A DNA stretch of 64,000 nucleotides from Oscillospiraceae bacterium (GTDB lineage Bacteria; Bacillota; Clostridia; Oscillospirales; Ruminococcaceae), in the NCBI GenBank assembly GCA_031284525.1, contig JAISZR010000003.1:124001-188000 (forward strand). Reading direction: 5' to 3'. The notes beneath the pieces were generated by a model. The model was not told where the DNA came from. It did no database searches and saw only the letters and a program-made list of their open reading frames with translations. Below are positions 54,324 through 63,008 of this stretch, piece after piece. The position numbers and the translations under genes were made by a program. The first letter of the stretch is position 1; the number at the start of each line of letters is the position of its first letter.

Positions 54324-54533
54324 TCAGCCCTGCGGCTTAGTAAGGCCAAGGAATACTGAATTCCGCGGAATCGAATTACACAATAATGACCCGAAAGGTT
54401 TCCATTGAGACTGCGGTATGCACTCGGGATGGAGGGCGCCGCCGTCGTTGCTGGAACCATTGTTTGCAAATGTAATATTCTCGGTGTATAGGGTGCGAAC
54501 CGCGCGTACCAGAATTAAATTAGAGTCGGTGAC
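54324..54533 (-). pseudogene. Remnant of a beta-helix/Pmp-like repeat protein
   Basis: Between stops on the minus strand the frame reads ENITFANNGSSNDGGALHP, the FxxN...GGA repeat pattern of polymorphic-membrane-protein-like beta-helix adhesins. There is no start codon or ribosome site, and stops (TAG) interrupt the frame upstream. It lies on the same strand as, and downstream of, the intact secreted protein at 54881-55801, so it may be its decayed 3' part or a second copy. Confidence 0.5.
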
Positions 54534-54703
54534 CTATGCAGTTGTTGGTGTGTTCTACGTGCCGGCGGACAATGGGGTGGCCAGCCCTTCTACAGATGCT
54601 GGCCCGTGCAGGTGTGGCTTTCCGCCATCGATTATGTTAAAAATGGCATTAACTCGTCGGTCACGACATAGAGAAACGGGGAAAGGGTTTTTACACAAAA
54701 CCG

Positions 54704-54763
54704 CCGGGCCAAGGAAGCATTGGCCCGGAATAGAACATCCCCGGCAGAACCGGGGGGATGTTC
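54704..54763 (-). terminator. Tandem hairpins downstream of the secreted protein gene
   Basis: On the minus strand first GAACATCCCC/GGGGATGTTC (54733-54742 with 54754-54763), then CCGGGCCAA/TTGGCCCGG (54704-54712 with 54720-54728) followed by a short T-rich stretch. Likely terminator pair. Confidence 0.7.
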
Positions 54764-54880
54764 GATCTCGCTTGCTTGCTCGTGTTGGATTTGTGGGGCG
54801 TCCACTTCTGTACTACTTGTTTCCGAACCCGTATGCCGTCTCTGAGCCCTCAGTCGTCGATGTCATTCTTGCAGCGGGCC

Positions 54881-55801
54881 CTAATAAGGTATCGTTGTGG
54901 CGTTTATTTGTCCGAACCATGGATGCGTATGGGTGCAGTTGTTGAGGTCGGTTTGTCCATTTGAGCACACAGCCAGGTTGGTAAAGTTGCAATTTTCGCA
55001 AGAACAGCGGCTGTTTTTATTCAGAACACCATAACCGGCATGCCAGCTTTGAGCCTGCAACTTTGCGCTGACGATGGCATTGTTTTGCAAAGTAAGGTTG
55101 GTCAGAGCGAGCCAGCCACCCTTGAGCGCCGAAAGGAGAGCATTGTTCTGTGCTGCGTGCGGACCCCAGTCCTGATCAATCCTAGGAACGACGGCCTGTT
55201 TCCCGCCGTCGACAGTTCCGGGACCCTTTAGCCATAAGACTCCGTACGTTTGCAGCAGACTCTGAGTGTAATAATGGTTATTCTCGTCTCCACACTCGCC
55301 TTGTACGAACGTTACAGTGTGGCCGTTGAAGTTTATCTGGATGGCTACATTGTCATCCACGGTGTGAGACATGTACTCTGTGATGTCTGCCTGCACATTG
55401 ATGATCACAACAGCGGTTATGGGTTTGTGACCCCAGGCAGGTATTACGAAGGGTTCCTTCGCGGCGTCTGCCAGCTGGCTGGCCGCACTACAGCAGGCAT
55501 ACAGGTCGTTGTATTGTGTGGCGTTCATTACGAACACTGGTACTTGTGGCGTGCCCGCTTGGCTGGCCGCTTCTGGGTTGTTGGCGTATGCTGCCGGCAC
55601 ACAGGGGAATGGGGATTGTGCGCCCATCGTATAAGGCACCCACCGATCCATGTCCACGACATGCACCTGGTTCATGCCGCCGGTTGCCAAGATTTCCTGC
55701 TCGAATGTCGCGCAGGAAACCACACAAAAAGTGCTGACCAACACTTTTGCCAGAGCTTTGGACCACCTGTTCTTCGTTTTCTCTTTGCCTTTTACTTCCA
55801 T
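54881..55801 (-). CDS. Secreted beta-helix-like protein of unknown function
   Basis: 306 residues. Basic N-terminus then a hydrophobic stretch (ALAKVLVSTFCVVSCATF) that forms a signal sequence. The mature part is rich in Asn, Gln, Cys and aromatic residues, and its second half (WLALTNLTLQNNAIVSAK, NCNFTNLAVCSNGQTDLNNC) suggests right-handed beta-helix rungs. Several Cys pairs could form disulphides. It ends abruptly after a few rungs, and a beta-helix remnant lies downstream, so it may be truncated. ATG 55801 has GGGGGT seven bases upstream and a strong promoter about 55 bases upstream. Confidence 0.68.
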   Translation of the reverse strand: MEVKGKEKTKNRWSKALAKVLVSTFCVVSCATFEQEILATGGMNQVHVVDMDRWVPYTMGAQSPFPCVPAAYANNPEAASQAGTPQVPVFVMNATQYNDLYACCSAASQLADAAKEPFVIPAWGHKPITAVVIINVQADITEYMSHTVDDNVAIQINFNGHTVTFVQGECGDENNHYYTQSLLQTYGVLWLKGPGTVDGGKQAVVPRIDQDWGPHAAQNNALLSALKGGWLALTNLTLQNNAIVSAKLQAQSWHAGYGVLNKNSRCSCENCNFTNLAVCSNGQTDLNNCTHTHPWFGQINATTIPY

Positions 55802-55856
55802 TCTAAAAACCCCCATTTAAAATAATTTTGATTGCATCCTTATGGATACGTCCATG

Positions 55857-55885
55857 ACAATAGCACATTATTTTTAATTTGTCAA
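55857..55885 (-). promoter_or_regulatory. Predicted promoter for the secreted beta-helix-like protein
   Basis: On the minus strand TTGACA (55885-55880), 17-base spacer, TATTGT (55862-55857), in a very AT-rich stretch. Confidence 0.7.
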
Positions 55886-56458
55886 CTGTTTTTTAGAAAT
55901 TTTTTATTTTTCACGAAATTTATGTTATTTTGAATAATATCTGGAATGGAATATTGGCCATCTTTTGCAAAAACAGAGGGAAACGGGAGAGGATGTTAGG
56001 TGGCGGGAAATGCAACGGCACGAAAGTTCCGATCCCAGTTTCTCATCTTGTCTCCTAGGTTTTGACGTGGTGGCAGAGAGTCCTCGTCTTCCGGGTTCTG
56101 TTGCGGTGCGGTGGAGTTCTGACGCGTGATCTGATGCGAGAGCAGCGGAAACCACCGGCATAACCGGTGGATAGTCTTTTGCCGTGACTTTCGTTTTGCT
56201 CTCCCCTTAGGCCAGTCCCCTTGTCGGTTCCGGGCTTGAACCGGATCGCGGATCGAACTGGTCATTTGTTACGGGGTTGGGCTCTTGGGCAGGGCTTGAA
56301 GATCATTTCAAAAAATCACCTATCGACATTTAGTTGTGTCCTGCCGTGCGTCCCGTGAGATACAAGAAAGGCCGAAGACGAGAGATAACCCATTCAAAGG
56401 CCTTCTCTCGTCTTTCAGAGATAGGTTACCATGGCCAACGTTAGCAGTTTGCGAGGAA
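55886..56458. other. Gap between secreted protein gene and ABC cassette
   Basis: About 570 bases; AT-rich near the promoter, then GC-rich. Open frames here on the minus strand have no ribosome site or recognisable family. A perfect hairpin CCACCGG/CCGGTGG stands at 56152-56170. The ABC cassette terminator is at 56374-56415. Confidence 0.45.
56374..56415 (-). terminator. Terminator after the ABC cassette
   Basis: On the minus strand GACGAGAGA (56412-56404) pairs with TCTCTCGTC (56385-56377) with additional flanking pairs, followed by a T-rich stretch. Confidence 0.7.
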
Positions 56459-58135
56459 TCACTCGGTTTTGATCGCGGAAAGAGCGCTGATTTTAACGGC
56501 GCGGTTCGCCGGTGCAAATCCAGAAACCAAACCAACAATGATTCCAAACAAGATACCGCCGACAACGAGGTAACTTGGGATTATTATCACATCCTGGCCT
56601 TCCTGCAAGCTAAACATAACCGAGAAATGGTTGACGGTTTCCGAAATTTTAGCAAGGCGGATGTTATTAGCAGCTTTTTCCATAAACTCCGGTGTTGTTG
56701 CATATTTCATAAGTTTAGAAAGGCCCTTTGCAAGTGCGTACGAACCACCTACACCTGCCGTTCCACCCAAAAACCCTACAATTCCGGCTTCGGCTAGGAA
56801 TATAGTTCGAATGGTGTTGATCCCACATCCCAGAACTTTCATGATTCCAATTTCACGGGTTCTCTCTGTAACTGACATAAACATAACGTTGGCAATTCCC
56901 AGTGCGGAAACAACAAGAGTCATCACTCCGAGCAAAAACAGCATTACCCTAAGACCATCCGATTGTTTTTTCTGTTCTTCGATCTCACCACGTTTGCTTG
57001 CCGTTTTGTAATTCAGCTGATCCTGAATCACATTCACAACTGATGTAACATCATCCCAACTTTTCGCTATAACGGCGATTTCATCGTAAGCGAACTTTTC
57101 CTTTTTGCGGGTTTCTCCATTTGTTGCCACTGCAGATTTTTCGAGCAAGCCTTTTAGTTCTTTCACGGTCCCTAAATCTGCATACAGCCATCCGAGTCGT
57201 TCTGCTTCTTCCCACTTACCTAGATCATATAATTCCTTAATGATTTTCCACTTTCGATTCGCCGGATCAAAACCATTCACGGTTACTATTCCGGTTACTT
57301 TCAAGTTAAATTTATCGCCAGAGAAACTGTCTATTGTTGTGGATGAACTTTCCTCTCCTTGACTGCCGTTGTCGTCGTCGCTTCCTTCCCCCCATTTTTG
57401 GTACCAGTCGGTATACCATCGGGCTAACTGTTTGTGCCCATTTTCATTCAAAACCGTCAATTGGAGCTTTGCCTTCTTCATGTCAAAAAATGGTTTGACG
57501 TCGTTGGTTGTATTTTGATATGCTTCCCAAGGATTCCTTTGCATCTCCTCGTAGTTGTGTGCTCTTACGTTTGAAGCCTCATAGGCAGTTAGAGCTCCTG
57601 CTACAATGTTTTTTGTTTTGGCGTTTGGAGGATTTGTTTTCCATTCACCGCCCGGCAGAAGGGTATAGCCCATTTCTTTTAGATTCTCAGGTTTGTTAAA
57701 ATCCAAACCACATATTCTAGCATCGCGCCACATATAATCCTTGCCTGCATTGACGCAGTACTCACCGTAACCATACATACAGATCCAGGGGAAAACGAAA
57801 TCCACGCCCGGAATTTTTGAGAGTTTGTCAACTAACTCCTGCCCGAAATCCAAATCATTATTGCTCTCAGATGGAGCGCCGCTCATTGCCTTCTTTCCGT
57901 CCTTACTGCGACCTTTGTTGGGGTTGTATTTTGCCCTCTGAACTTGAATTTTGGTAAGGTCCCCACCTTTTTTTGCTGTCTCTTCTATATTTTTTGCTGT
58001 TGTGTAACTGAAGGCCAGGGTCAGAACAATAGATCCAGTGCCTAGCATGATTCCGCAAACTGTTAAAAAGGTCCTCAGCTTGCTGCGAAACAGGTTGCCT
58101 AGGCAAAAAACGACCACATCAGATATCCTCATCAT
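56459..58135 (-). CDS. ABC transporter permease, MacB/FtsX family
   Basis: 558 residues. First membrane helix near the N-terminus (LRTFLTVCGIMLGTGSIVLTLAF), a large extracytoplasmic MacB-type periplasmic-core domain (about 60-400), then three C-terminal helices containing MLFLLGVMTLVVSALGIANVM and SVTERTREIGIMKVLG, the FtsX signature. Such permeases are mechanotransmission proteins and rarely move substrate through the membrane themselves. It overlaps the preceding gene by 17 bases; ATG 58135 or 58132 may be used. Last gene of a three-gene cassette. Confidence 0.9.
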   Translation of the reverse strand: MMRISDVVVFCLGNLFRSKLRTFLTVCGIMLGTGSIVLTLAFSYTTAKNIEETAKKGGDLTKIQVQRAKYNPNKGRSKDGKKAMSGAPSESNNDLDFGQELVDKLSKIPGVDFVFPWICMYGYGEYCVNAGKDYMWRDARICGLDFNKPENLKEMGYTLLPGGEWKTNPPNAKTKNIVAGALTAYEASNVRAHNYEEMQRNPWEAYQNTTNDVKPFFDMKKAKLQLTVLNENGHKQLARWYTDWYQKWGEGSDDDNGSQGEESSSTTIDSFSGDKFNLKVTGIVTVNGFDPANRKWKIIKELYDLGKWEEAERLGWLYADLGTVKELKGLLEKSAVATNGETRKKEKFAYDEIAVIAKSWDDVTSVVNVIQDQLNYKTASKRGEIEEQKKQSDGLRVMLFLLGVMTLVVSALGIANVMFMSVTERTREIGIMKVLGCGINTIRTIFLAEAGIVGFLGGTAGVGGSYALAKGLSKLMKYATTPEFMEKAANNIRLAKISETVNHFSVMFSLQEGQDVIIIPSYLVVGGILFGIIVGLVSGFAPANRAVKISALSAIKTE

Positions 58136-59726
58136 CCTCTTCAAGGCTCCTCTTTGCTCTCACCCTCTTAACAACCACTGCTGCAACAACGATTAACACA
58201 CCTGTGCCTAAAGTTCCGATGATCCATACGGTTTTGGAGGTTCCTTTTTTTCCGGTTTCTTCTGGTTCGGGCTCCACGACAGGAGGCGATTCAAAAACGC
58301 CACCGTCCATAGCGCCTCCCATAAACTGCTGCGCCTGCGGTTTTATTTTGACTGTGAACGGTTTTTCAAGCTTGAACTCTTTTTGGTTTTCGTCGAAGTA
58401 GGTAAGGACAACCTTACCTTTGAATTCTTGTTCTTGCTCGGGCGCTGGCAGTGCCGCGGCTACCGGCGCTTGCCCCATTGCCATGGGTTCGCCAAGAGGC
58501 ACCTCTCCAACTGGCGCCACGGGCGCGCGCTTGTATTTTGGTGTTAGTGTTCGTTTTTGTTGATGTGGTGTGTTGTCTGGCAGACTGGGGAAATCTATTG
58601 GCTGCGGTTCTGTGACGAACTCAAAATCGTCAACAGCTATAAACTCAACTGTTGGATTATACATTGTTGGCATATTCTCATTTTTCCTAGCGATGGTTTG
58701 ATTTTTGACAGTAACCGTTATTTCAAGGTCATCTCCCTCGCTAATTTCCTTTGAGCTCCGCACAAATTTAAGACTTGGATTTAAGGTAGGTGTCTCTGCC
58801 CGAACGATGACGGAAGCCGCTGCCGAAAAAGGGTCCACTTTCATCATCTCGTTGTCTTTCAGCCACTCTGCCTCAATTGTAAGAGTAACTCTGGCAGGCA
58901 TATCAACCCCCTTGGCCGCGACGGCTGCCACGTAAAAAGGTACCTTGTTTGTGTATTCGGTCCTTGGCCCCAATTTTTCTGAATAAAATATATTGCTTGC
59001 GCCCTCGTCGGGGATCAGACTCTCCCCGCCTTCGACGGTGATTTTGACGTTTTTGAGTTCAAAATTCCAGCTTGTGTTAATTATGGCAAAATCAAAAACA
59101 ACGCTATCACCTGTATTAACAGTCTTTTTATCAAACGAACAATGTTTCAGCTCTATTTTGGGTGCGGGGACGGGTCTTGGTTGTTTGTCAATCGTGTTGC
59201 TTTTGGGTTGCCTTACCACTTTTCCAACTGTGGCAGACCACGCTTCGTCGTCTATCCTATAGTTAACAGTTACCTTAAATGTCCCGTAGTTGCTGCTGCT
59301 TGTTTGTAGCGGCGCACCTTGCACTGTTCCCGCGTCTACTTTCTTGTCTTCTGCCTTGCCCACATAGATAACATCTTTGAAGGTGACTTTGTAGCGCAAA
59401 TTGCCCTGCACATCCGTTCGTGAAAGCTGGGTTATAACTGGCAAATCTTCCGGGTTCTTTTGCACAAATTCCTCCGATTCGAAGCTTGCCGTTGCAGTCC
59501 CTTTTTCAATTTCTTCATACGCTCTGTGGTCGGTATCTACTATTTCGAACGCCACAGAAAACGGTTCGGTTTTGTCGCTCAAATATTCCGGTATTCCGGT
59601 TACTTTCCTAAGAATTGCGTTTGCTTCTTTTGCCTGCGCCGCGTTGACTGTGGGAACAGGCCCCAAGCACCAACTAAGCACTGCCACGGCAATGAGATTT
59701 GAGAGCAGCGACCTTTCTTTCCTCAC
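58119..59726 (-). CDS. Exported, membrane-anchored CARDB/COG1361-like protein of the ABC cassette
   Basis: 535 residues: signal sequence (LIAVAVLSWCLGPVPTVNA), several immunoglobulin-like beta domains (for example KHCSFDKKTVNTGDSVVFDFAI and SPLKFVRSSKEISEGDDLEITVTV-like strands), a Pro/Ala/Gln-rich stretch, and a C-terminal membrane helix (VWIIGTLGTGVLIVVAAVVV) with a basic/acidic cytoplasmic end. Proteins of this make-up (COG1361-like) sit between the ATPase and FtsX-type permease in many clostridia and may present the transporter at the surface. Ends inside the permease start. Confidence 0.75.
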   Translation of the reverse strand: MRKERSLLSNLIAVAVLSWCLGPVPTVNAAQAKEANAILRKVTGIPEYLSDKTEPFSVAFEIVDTDHRAYEEIEKGTATASFESEEFVQKNPEDLPVITQLSRTDVQGNLRYKVTFKDVIYVGKAEDKKVDAGTVQGAPLQTSSSNYGTFKVTVNYRIDDEAWSATVGKVVRQPKSNTIDKQPRPVPAPKIELKHCSFDKKTVNTGDSVVFDFAIINTSWNFELKNVKITVEGGESLIPDEGASNIFYSEKLGPRTEYTNKVPFYVAAVAAKGVDMPARVTLTIEAEWLKDNEMMKVDPFSAAASVIVRAETPTLNPSLKFVRSSKEISEGDDLEITVTVKNQTIARKNENMPTMYNPTVEFIAVDDFEFVTEPQPIDFPSLPDNTPHQQKRTLTPKYKRAPVAPVGEVPLGEPMAMGQAPVAAALPAPEQEQEFKGKVVLTYFDENQKEFKLEKPFTVKIKPQAQQFMGGAMDGGVFESPPVVEPEPEETGKKGTSKTVWIIGTLGTGVLIVVAAVVVKRVRAKRSLEEDDEDI

Positions 59727-59808
59727 GGCTTTGACATCCCTTCCTGTACTTATACATCTACTCTAAGACCTGCGCAAACTCTTTCAAGTTTGGGTAGTTC
59801 TTAATTTT

Positions 59809-60531
59809 TTATTCCACATTATTTCTTTCGTCGCCAATGACACTTCCATCGCCCAAAGTTATAATTCTGTCTGTGTAGTCCGCTATGGTTCTATCATGCG
59901 TAACAATGATTAGCGTTTGGTTGTGCTTTCTTGCAATTCCCAAAATTAGCTCCATGACTTCTGTTGTGGTCTTTGAATCCAGATTCCCGGTTGGCTCATC
60001 CGCCAACACGACTGCTGGCCTCGCGACGAATGCCCGCGCAATTCCCGTTCTTTGTTGTTGTCCACCGCTCATCTCTTTTGGTTTGTGTTTCGCTCTGTCG
60101 CCCAACCCCACTGATTTTAGCATTACTGCCGCTGCCTTATCTCTCTTTCTCCTGCTTACCCCTTTGAACATCAACGGCAAGGCAACGTTTTCTTGCGCAG
60201 TGAGCGACGGCAGCAGATTATACGCTTGAAAGACGAATCCAAGATATTTTTGCCGCAAGATCGCGAGTTTTTTTTCGCTCATTTTCGAAATGTTATGTCC
60301 TGCTATATACACACTGCCTCTACTCGGTTTTTCTAACCCCGCTATCATGTTTAGCAGTGTTGATTTCCCAGAACCGGATGCCCCCAAGATGCAGCAGATT
60401 TCGCCCTTGAGAATCTTCAGGTTTATCTTATTCAACGCAACAACCTTTTCCGAAGCCATTTTATAAATCTTGCTAAGACCGCGCGCTTCTACCAAAACAT
60501 CACTTTTTATGGAGCCACCCTCCTTTACCAC
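59809..60531 (-). CDS. ABC transporter ATP-binding protein, LolD/MacB type
   Basis: Nucleotide-binding subunit. Walker A GASGSGKST, Q-loop VFQAYNLLPSLTAQENVALPL, signature MSGGQQQR, Walker B VVLADEPTGNLDS and the switch His in VTHD. The start is unsure: GTG 60531 lacks a ribosome site, while a perfect AAGGAGGG lies within the frame and points eight bases on to an ATA codon (60510). 240 residues by the GTG start. It lies 15 bases after rplS and 82 before the exported protein gene. Confidence 0.93.
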   Translation of the reverse strand: MVKEGGSIKSDVLVEARGLSKIYKMASEKVVALNKINLKILKGEICCILGASGSGKSTLLNMIAGLEKPSRGSVYIAGHNISKMSEKKLAILRQKYLGFVFQAYNLLPSLTAQENVALPLMFKGVSRRKRDKAAAVMLKSVGLGDRAKHKPKEMSGGQQQRTGIARAFVARPAVVLADEPTGNLDSKTTTEVMELILGIARKHNQTLIIVTHDRTIADYTDRIITLGDGSVIGDERNNVE

Positions 60532-60546
60532 TTTCTTGAAGCAACG

Positions 60547-60888
60547 CTATATTAACTCTTTAACTTTTGCAGCCTTTCCAACTCTGCTTCTCAAGTAATA
60601 AAGTTTGCACCTTCTAACCTTTCCTTTTCTTGAAACCTCAACATTCTCAACAACCGGCGAATGAAGAGGGAAAACCCTTTCGACTCCGATGCCATGCGCA
60701 ATTTTTCTTACTGTAAACGTTTCTTCCACTTGACCGTGCCCCTTGGCGATTACTACACCTTCGAAAACTTGGATTCTTGCACGTTCGCCCTCTTTTATCT
60801 TCACATGAACCTTAACAGTATCTCCCACGTTGAAGGCAGGTACATTTTCTTTCATTTGCTTTTTTTTCACAATTTCCATTAAGTCCAT
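60547..60888 (-). CDS. rplS: 50S ribosomal protein L19
   Basis: [53 protein letters not shown] and [23 protein letters not shown] identify L19. ATG 60888 gives 113 residues, the usual size, with GGTGAT five bases upstream; a longer frame has no support. trmD and rimM are not adjacent, so this copy stands alone or reads into the ABC cassette. Confidence 0.97.
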   Translation of the reverse strand: MDLMEIVKKKQMKENVPAFNVGDTVKVHVKIKEGERARIQVFEGVVIAKGHGQVEETFTVRKIAHGIGVERVFPLHSPVVENVEVSRKGKVRRCKLYYLRSRVGKAAKVKELI

Positions 60889-61034
60889 AATTATCACCGC
60901 GAACCGCTCGCGAAACTCCTTTCTAACCCACTGTTTCTTCGTTGCTAAGTCCCAACTTGCCTTGGCGTGAGCGCAAACCTTTTTAAACTGCAAGGGCAGG
61001 GGACATCTGGTTTTTCAACACGCTAGCACTGGTC

Positions 61035-61063
61035 ATTCTATCACATATGTATTTTTTTTTCAA
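61035..61063 (-). promoter_or_regulatory. Predicted promoter for rplS
   Basis: On the minus strand TTGAAA (61063-61058), 17-base spacer, TAGAAT (61040-61035). Confidence 0.65.
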
Positions 61064-61384
61064 GTATCTATTTTGCGATTTTGCGATGTTTCATCGTGGG
61101 TTTTGGAAATTATGACGGGTCCAACGCCGCTTTTTGTCGAGGAATTTTGGCACGAACTTACTAAAAACAAGGTTCTGAGAATGCTTGGTTACCATGCCAC
61201 TGCAACGAGATCTGTTTTTTGCGTGCCACGAGAATAACTCCAAGCGGATACGCTCGCAGTGGCGATTTGCCCTGCGACGCTAATTTTTAGAATCCTACAA
61301 AACCCGGAAACTCTAGGCTTTCGGATTGTATTGGTTTTTGATCGATAAAACTCTCCGCTACCGTCATTATTACAACCTATTTTG
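61064..61384. other. Intergenic region with a long-range inverted repeat
   Basis: About 320 bases with no recognisable gene. GCCACTGC (near 61196) and GCAGTGGC (near 61256) are exact inverse copies about 50-60 bases apart and could close a stem-loop. No known RNA family recognised. Confidence 0.35.
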
Positions 61385-61957
61385 TCAGTTGGCGGCATCA
61401 AGTGCGAGTTTCTTTCCGACCTCCCGTAAAATCTCATCCAATCCGACGTTTTCGCTCGCCTGTTTGCTGCGGGTCCCAGTTACAATAATCATATCCCGAA
61501 CGTCAAACTCAAGCATTTGAAACATGCTCTTTGTGTAATCGTAGTACGCCTGAAACTTACTCTGGTTGGGGTTTCCCTGTGTAAACACAAGAACCAGTTT
61601 CTTTCCCGCGTTCTTCTCTTTAAAGTGTGGCGAAAAGCGTGGGGTAATTTGCGCAAACAGCCTGTCGGTAAACACTTTTGCCTGTCCGCTCATCTGTGCC
61701 ATATAAACCGGTGAGCCGAGAACAAGTGCGTCAGCAAGCCCGAGTGCGGCGTGCACTTCACGCATATCGTCGGCGACTACACACCCGTCTCCTTTTGTGC
61801 AACCTAAGCACCCTTTGCAAGGGCCGATATCAAGCTCGCCGGAGTGGAAGATTTGCGTTTGTGCGCCCACCTGCGTTGCACCTTCGAGTATCTGATTTAT
61901 TGACCACGCAGTATTGTGATTTTTGCGCGGACTTGCATTAAAGCCAATGACCTTCAC
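61385..61957 (-). CDS. NADPH-dependent FMN reductase / flavodoxin-like protein
   Basis: 190 residues, flavodoxin fold. FNASPRKNHNTAWSINQIL (FMN phosphate loop), a ferredoxin-like cysteine cluster CKGCLGCTKGDGCVVADDM, ALVLGSPVYMAQMSGQAKVFTDR and VFTQGNPNQSKF are typical of the iron-sulphur flavoprotein / NADPH-dependent FMN reductase family. Probably a redox enzyme with an unknown electron acceptor. Stands alone upstream of tmRNA on the same strand. Confidence 0.88.
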   Translation of the reverse strand: MKVIGFNASPRKNHNTAWSINQILEGATQVGAQTQIFHSGELDIGPCKGCLGCTKGDGCVVADDMREVHAALGLADALVLGSPVYMAQMSGQAKVFTDRLFAQITPRFSPHFKEKNAGKKLVLVFTQGNPNQSKFQAYYDYTKSMFQMLEFDVRDMIIVTGTRSKQASENVGLDEILREVGKKLALDAAN

Positions 61958-62062
61958 TTTAAATTCTCCTTCTTTTTCTGCGCCAAGGCATTGCGTGACG
62001 GGGACACTACAGTTGCAAATTACACACTCACTTCCACGCTAAGCTGCAATTCTCTTGTTGTT

Positions 62063-62457
62063 TGGTGGAGAAGAGGGGAGTTGAACCCCTGTCCGAAAAC
62101 TTTTGCATATGAAATTCTCCGGGTGCAGTTTGTTTTTTTCTAATTCAGTCGGTAGCACGAAAACAAACAAAAACGCCTTCGACTATATTCTCTATTTCAT
62201 TTCTCGGGTCGAGAAGCTCCCGGAAACGTTCACCACTAATCGACGCCTAAATCAAGGCGTGGTACTCTTGATTAGACGGATGTCCGCATTTAAGCGGCGA
62301 TAGCGCTGCTCCCCTTGACAAAGTCTAGGGTTATTACGTTATCATCATCTTTACCTTTATTACCTGCATTTAAAAATTGTTTGTGATGTTTAAAGAGTTC
62401 CCACTCTACCCGCTATTCATAATGCCAAAAAATTCCCGTCGAAACCTTTGCTTCCCC
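62063..62457 (-). ncRNA. ssrA: tmRNA (SsrA)
   Basis: 395 bases. The tRNA-like ends pair GGGGAAG with CTTCTCC before the encoded ACCA; the 5' part has GGTTTCGACGGG and the 3' part a T arm around GGTTCAACTCC, both conserved in tmRNA. The tag frame starts GCA GGT AAT AAA GGT and ends GCT ATC GCC GCT TAA, i.e. AGNKGKDDDN ... KGSSAIAA, 25 residues, long for a tag. The stop lies in the loop of a CCGC/GCGG hairpin, as expected for helix 5. Rescues stalled ribosomes with SmpB. The first base follows the smpB stop codon with no gap. Confidence 0.95.
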
Positions 62458-62919
62458 TCATCTGAGGAAATTTTTCACAGCTCGGTCGGCAACACGTTTG
62501 GCGTCCCTTTCTGCAATGTCTTGACGCTTATCATAAAGCTTTTTGCCCTTGCAAAGTCCAATTGAAATTTTGACTCGCGAACCCTTAAAATAAACCGAAA
62601 GGGGGATAATTGTGTGATTCTTTTGTTTAACGGTGGAGAGCATTTTAATTATCTCCTGTTTGTGGACCAAAAGCCGCTTAGGTCGCAGTGGATCTTTATT
62701 AAAAATGTTCCCCTGTTCATAAGGTGAAATCTGCATTCCCTTAACGAACAATTCTTCGCCTTCAATTGAGCACCATGCCCCTCGCAGACTCACGCCCCCG
62801 CGCCTTATGCTTTTGACTTCTGTTCCAAATAGTTCAACTCCGGCTTCATAGGTCTCTTCAACAAAATAGTCGTGCCAAGCTTTTCTATTGCTTGCCACCG
62901 TCCTCACCGCTTTGTCCAC
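62458..62919 (-). CDS. smpB: SsrA-binding protein SmpB
   Basis: 153 residues. ASNRKAWHDYFVEETYEAGVEL, GTEVKSIRRGGVSLRGAW, NHTIIPLSVYFKGSRVKISIGL and the C-terminal GKKLYDKRQDIAERDAKR are the SmpB pattern. Binds tmRNA and brings it to stalled ribosomes. The tmRNA gene begins at the very next base after its TGA. Confidence 0.97.
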   Translation of the reverse strand: MDKAVRTVASNRKAWHDYFVEETYEAGVELFGTEVKSIRRGGVSLRGAWCSIEGEELFVKGMQISPYEQGNIFNKDPLRPKRLLVHKQEIIKMLSTVKQKNHTIIPLSVYFKGSRVKISIGLCKGKKLYDKRQDIAERDAKRVADRAVKNFLR

Positions 62920-63008
62920 CTACAAGCCCTCCATCTTTTGCAATGAGTTCTCCTTTATGATGAACTTGCCTTCCTCAATGAAGCTTACCTTTCCTTTGGA
63001 GCCAAAAG

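Larger units (their letters stand above)
54235..54880. other. GC-rich gap with gene remnants and hairpins
   Basis: Some 650 bases without an intact gene. It contains a broken beta-helix reading frame on the minus strand (54324-54533) and two strong hairpins (54704-54763). An open frame on the plus strand (54418-54945) runs through both hairpins and has no ribosome site; I reject it. Confidence 0.5.

Noticed and set aside
54418..54945. 175-codon open frame on the plus strand
   Set aside because: It runs through two strong hairpins and into the secreted protein gene, has no ribosome site and an Arg-rich composition typical of antisense GC-rich sequence.
55996..56265. 89-codon minus-strand frame upstream of the secreted protein gene promoter
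   Set aside because: No ribosome site, low similarity to any protein pattern, Arg/Gln-rich GC-rich sequence.
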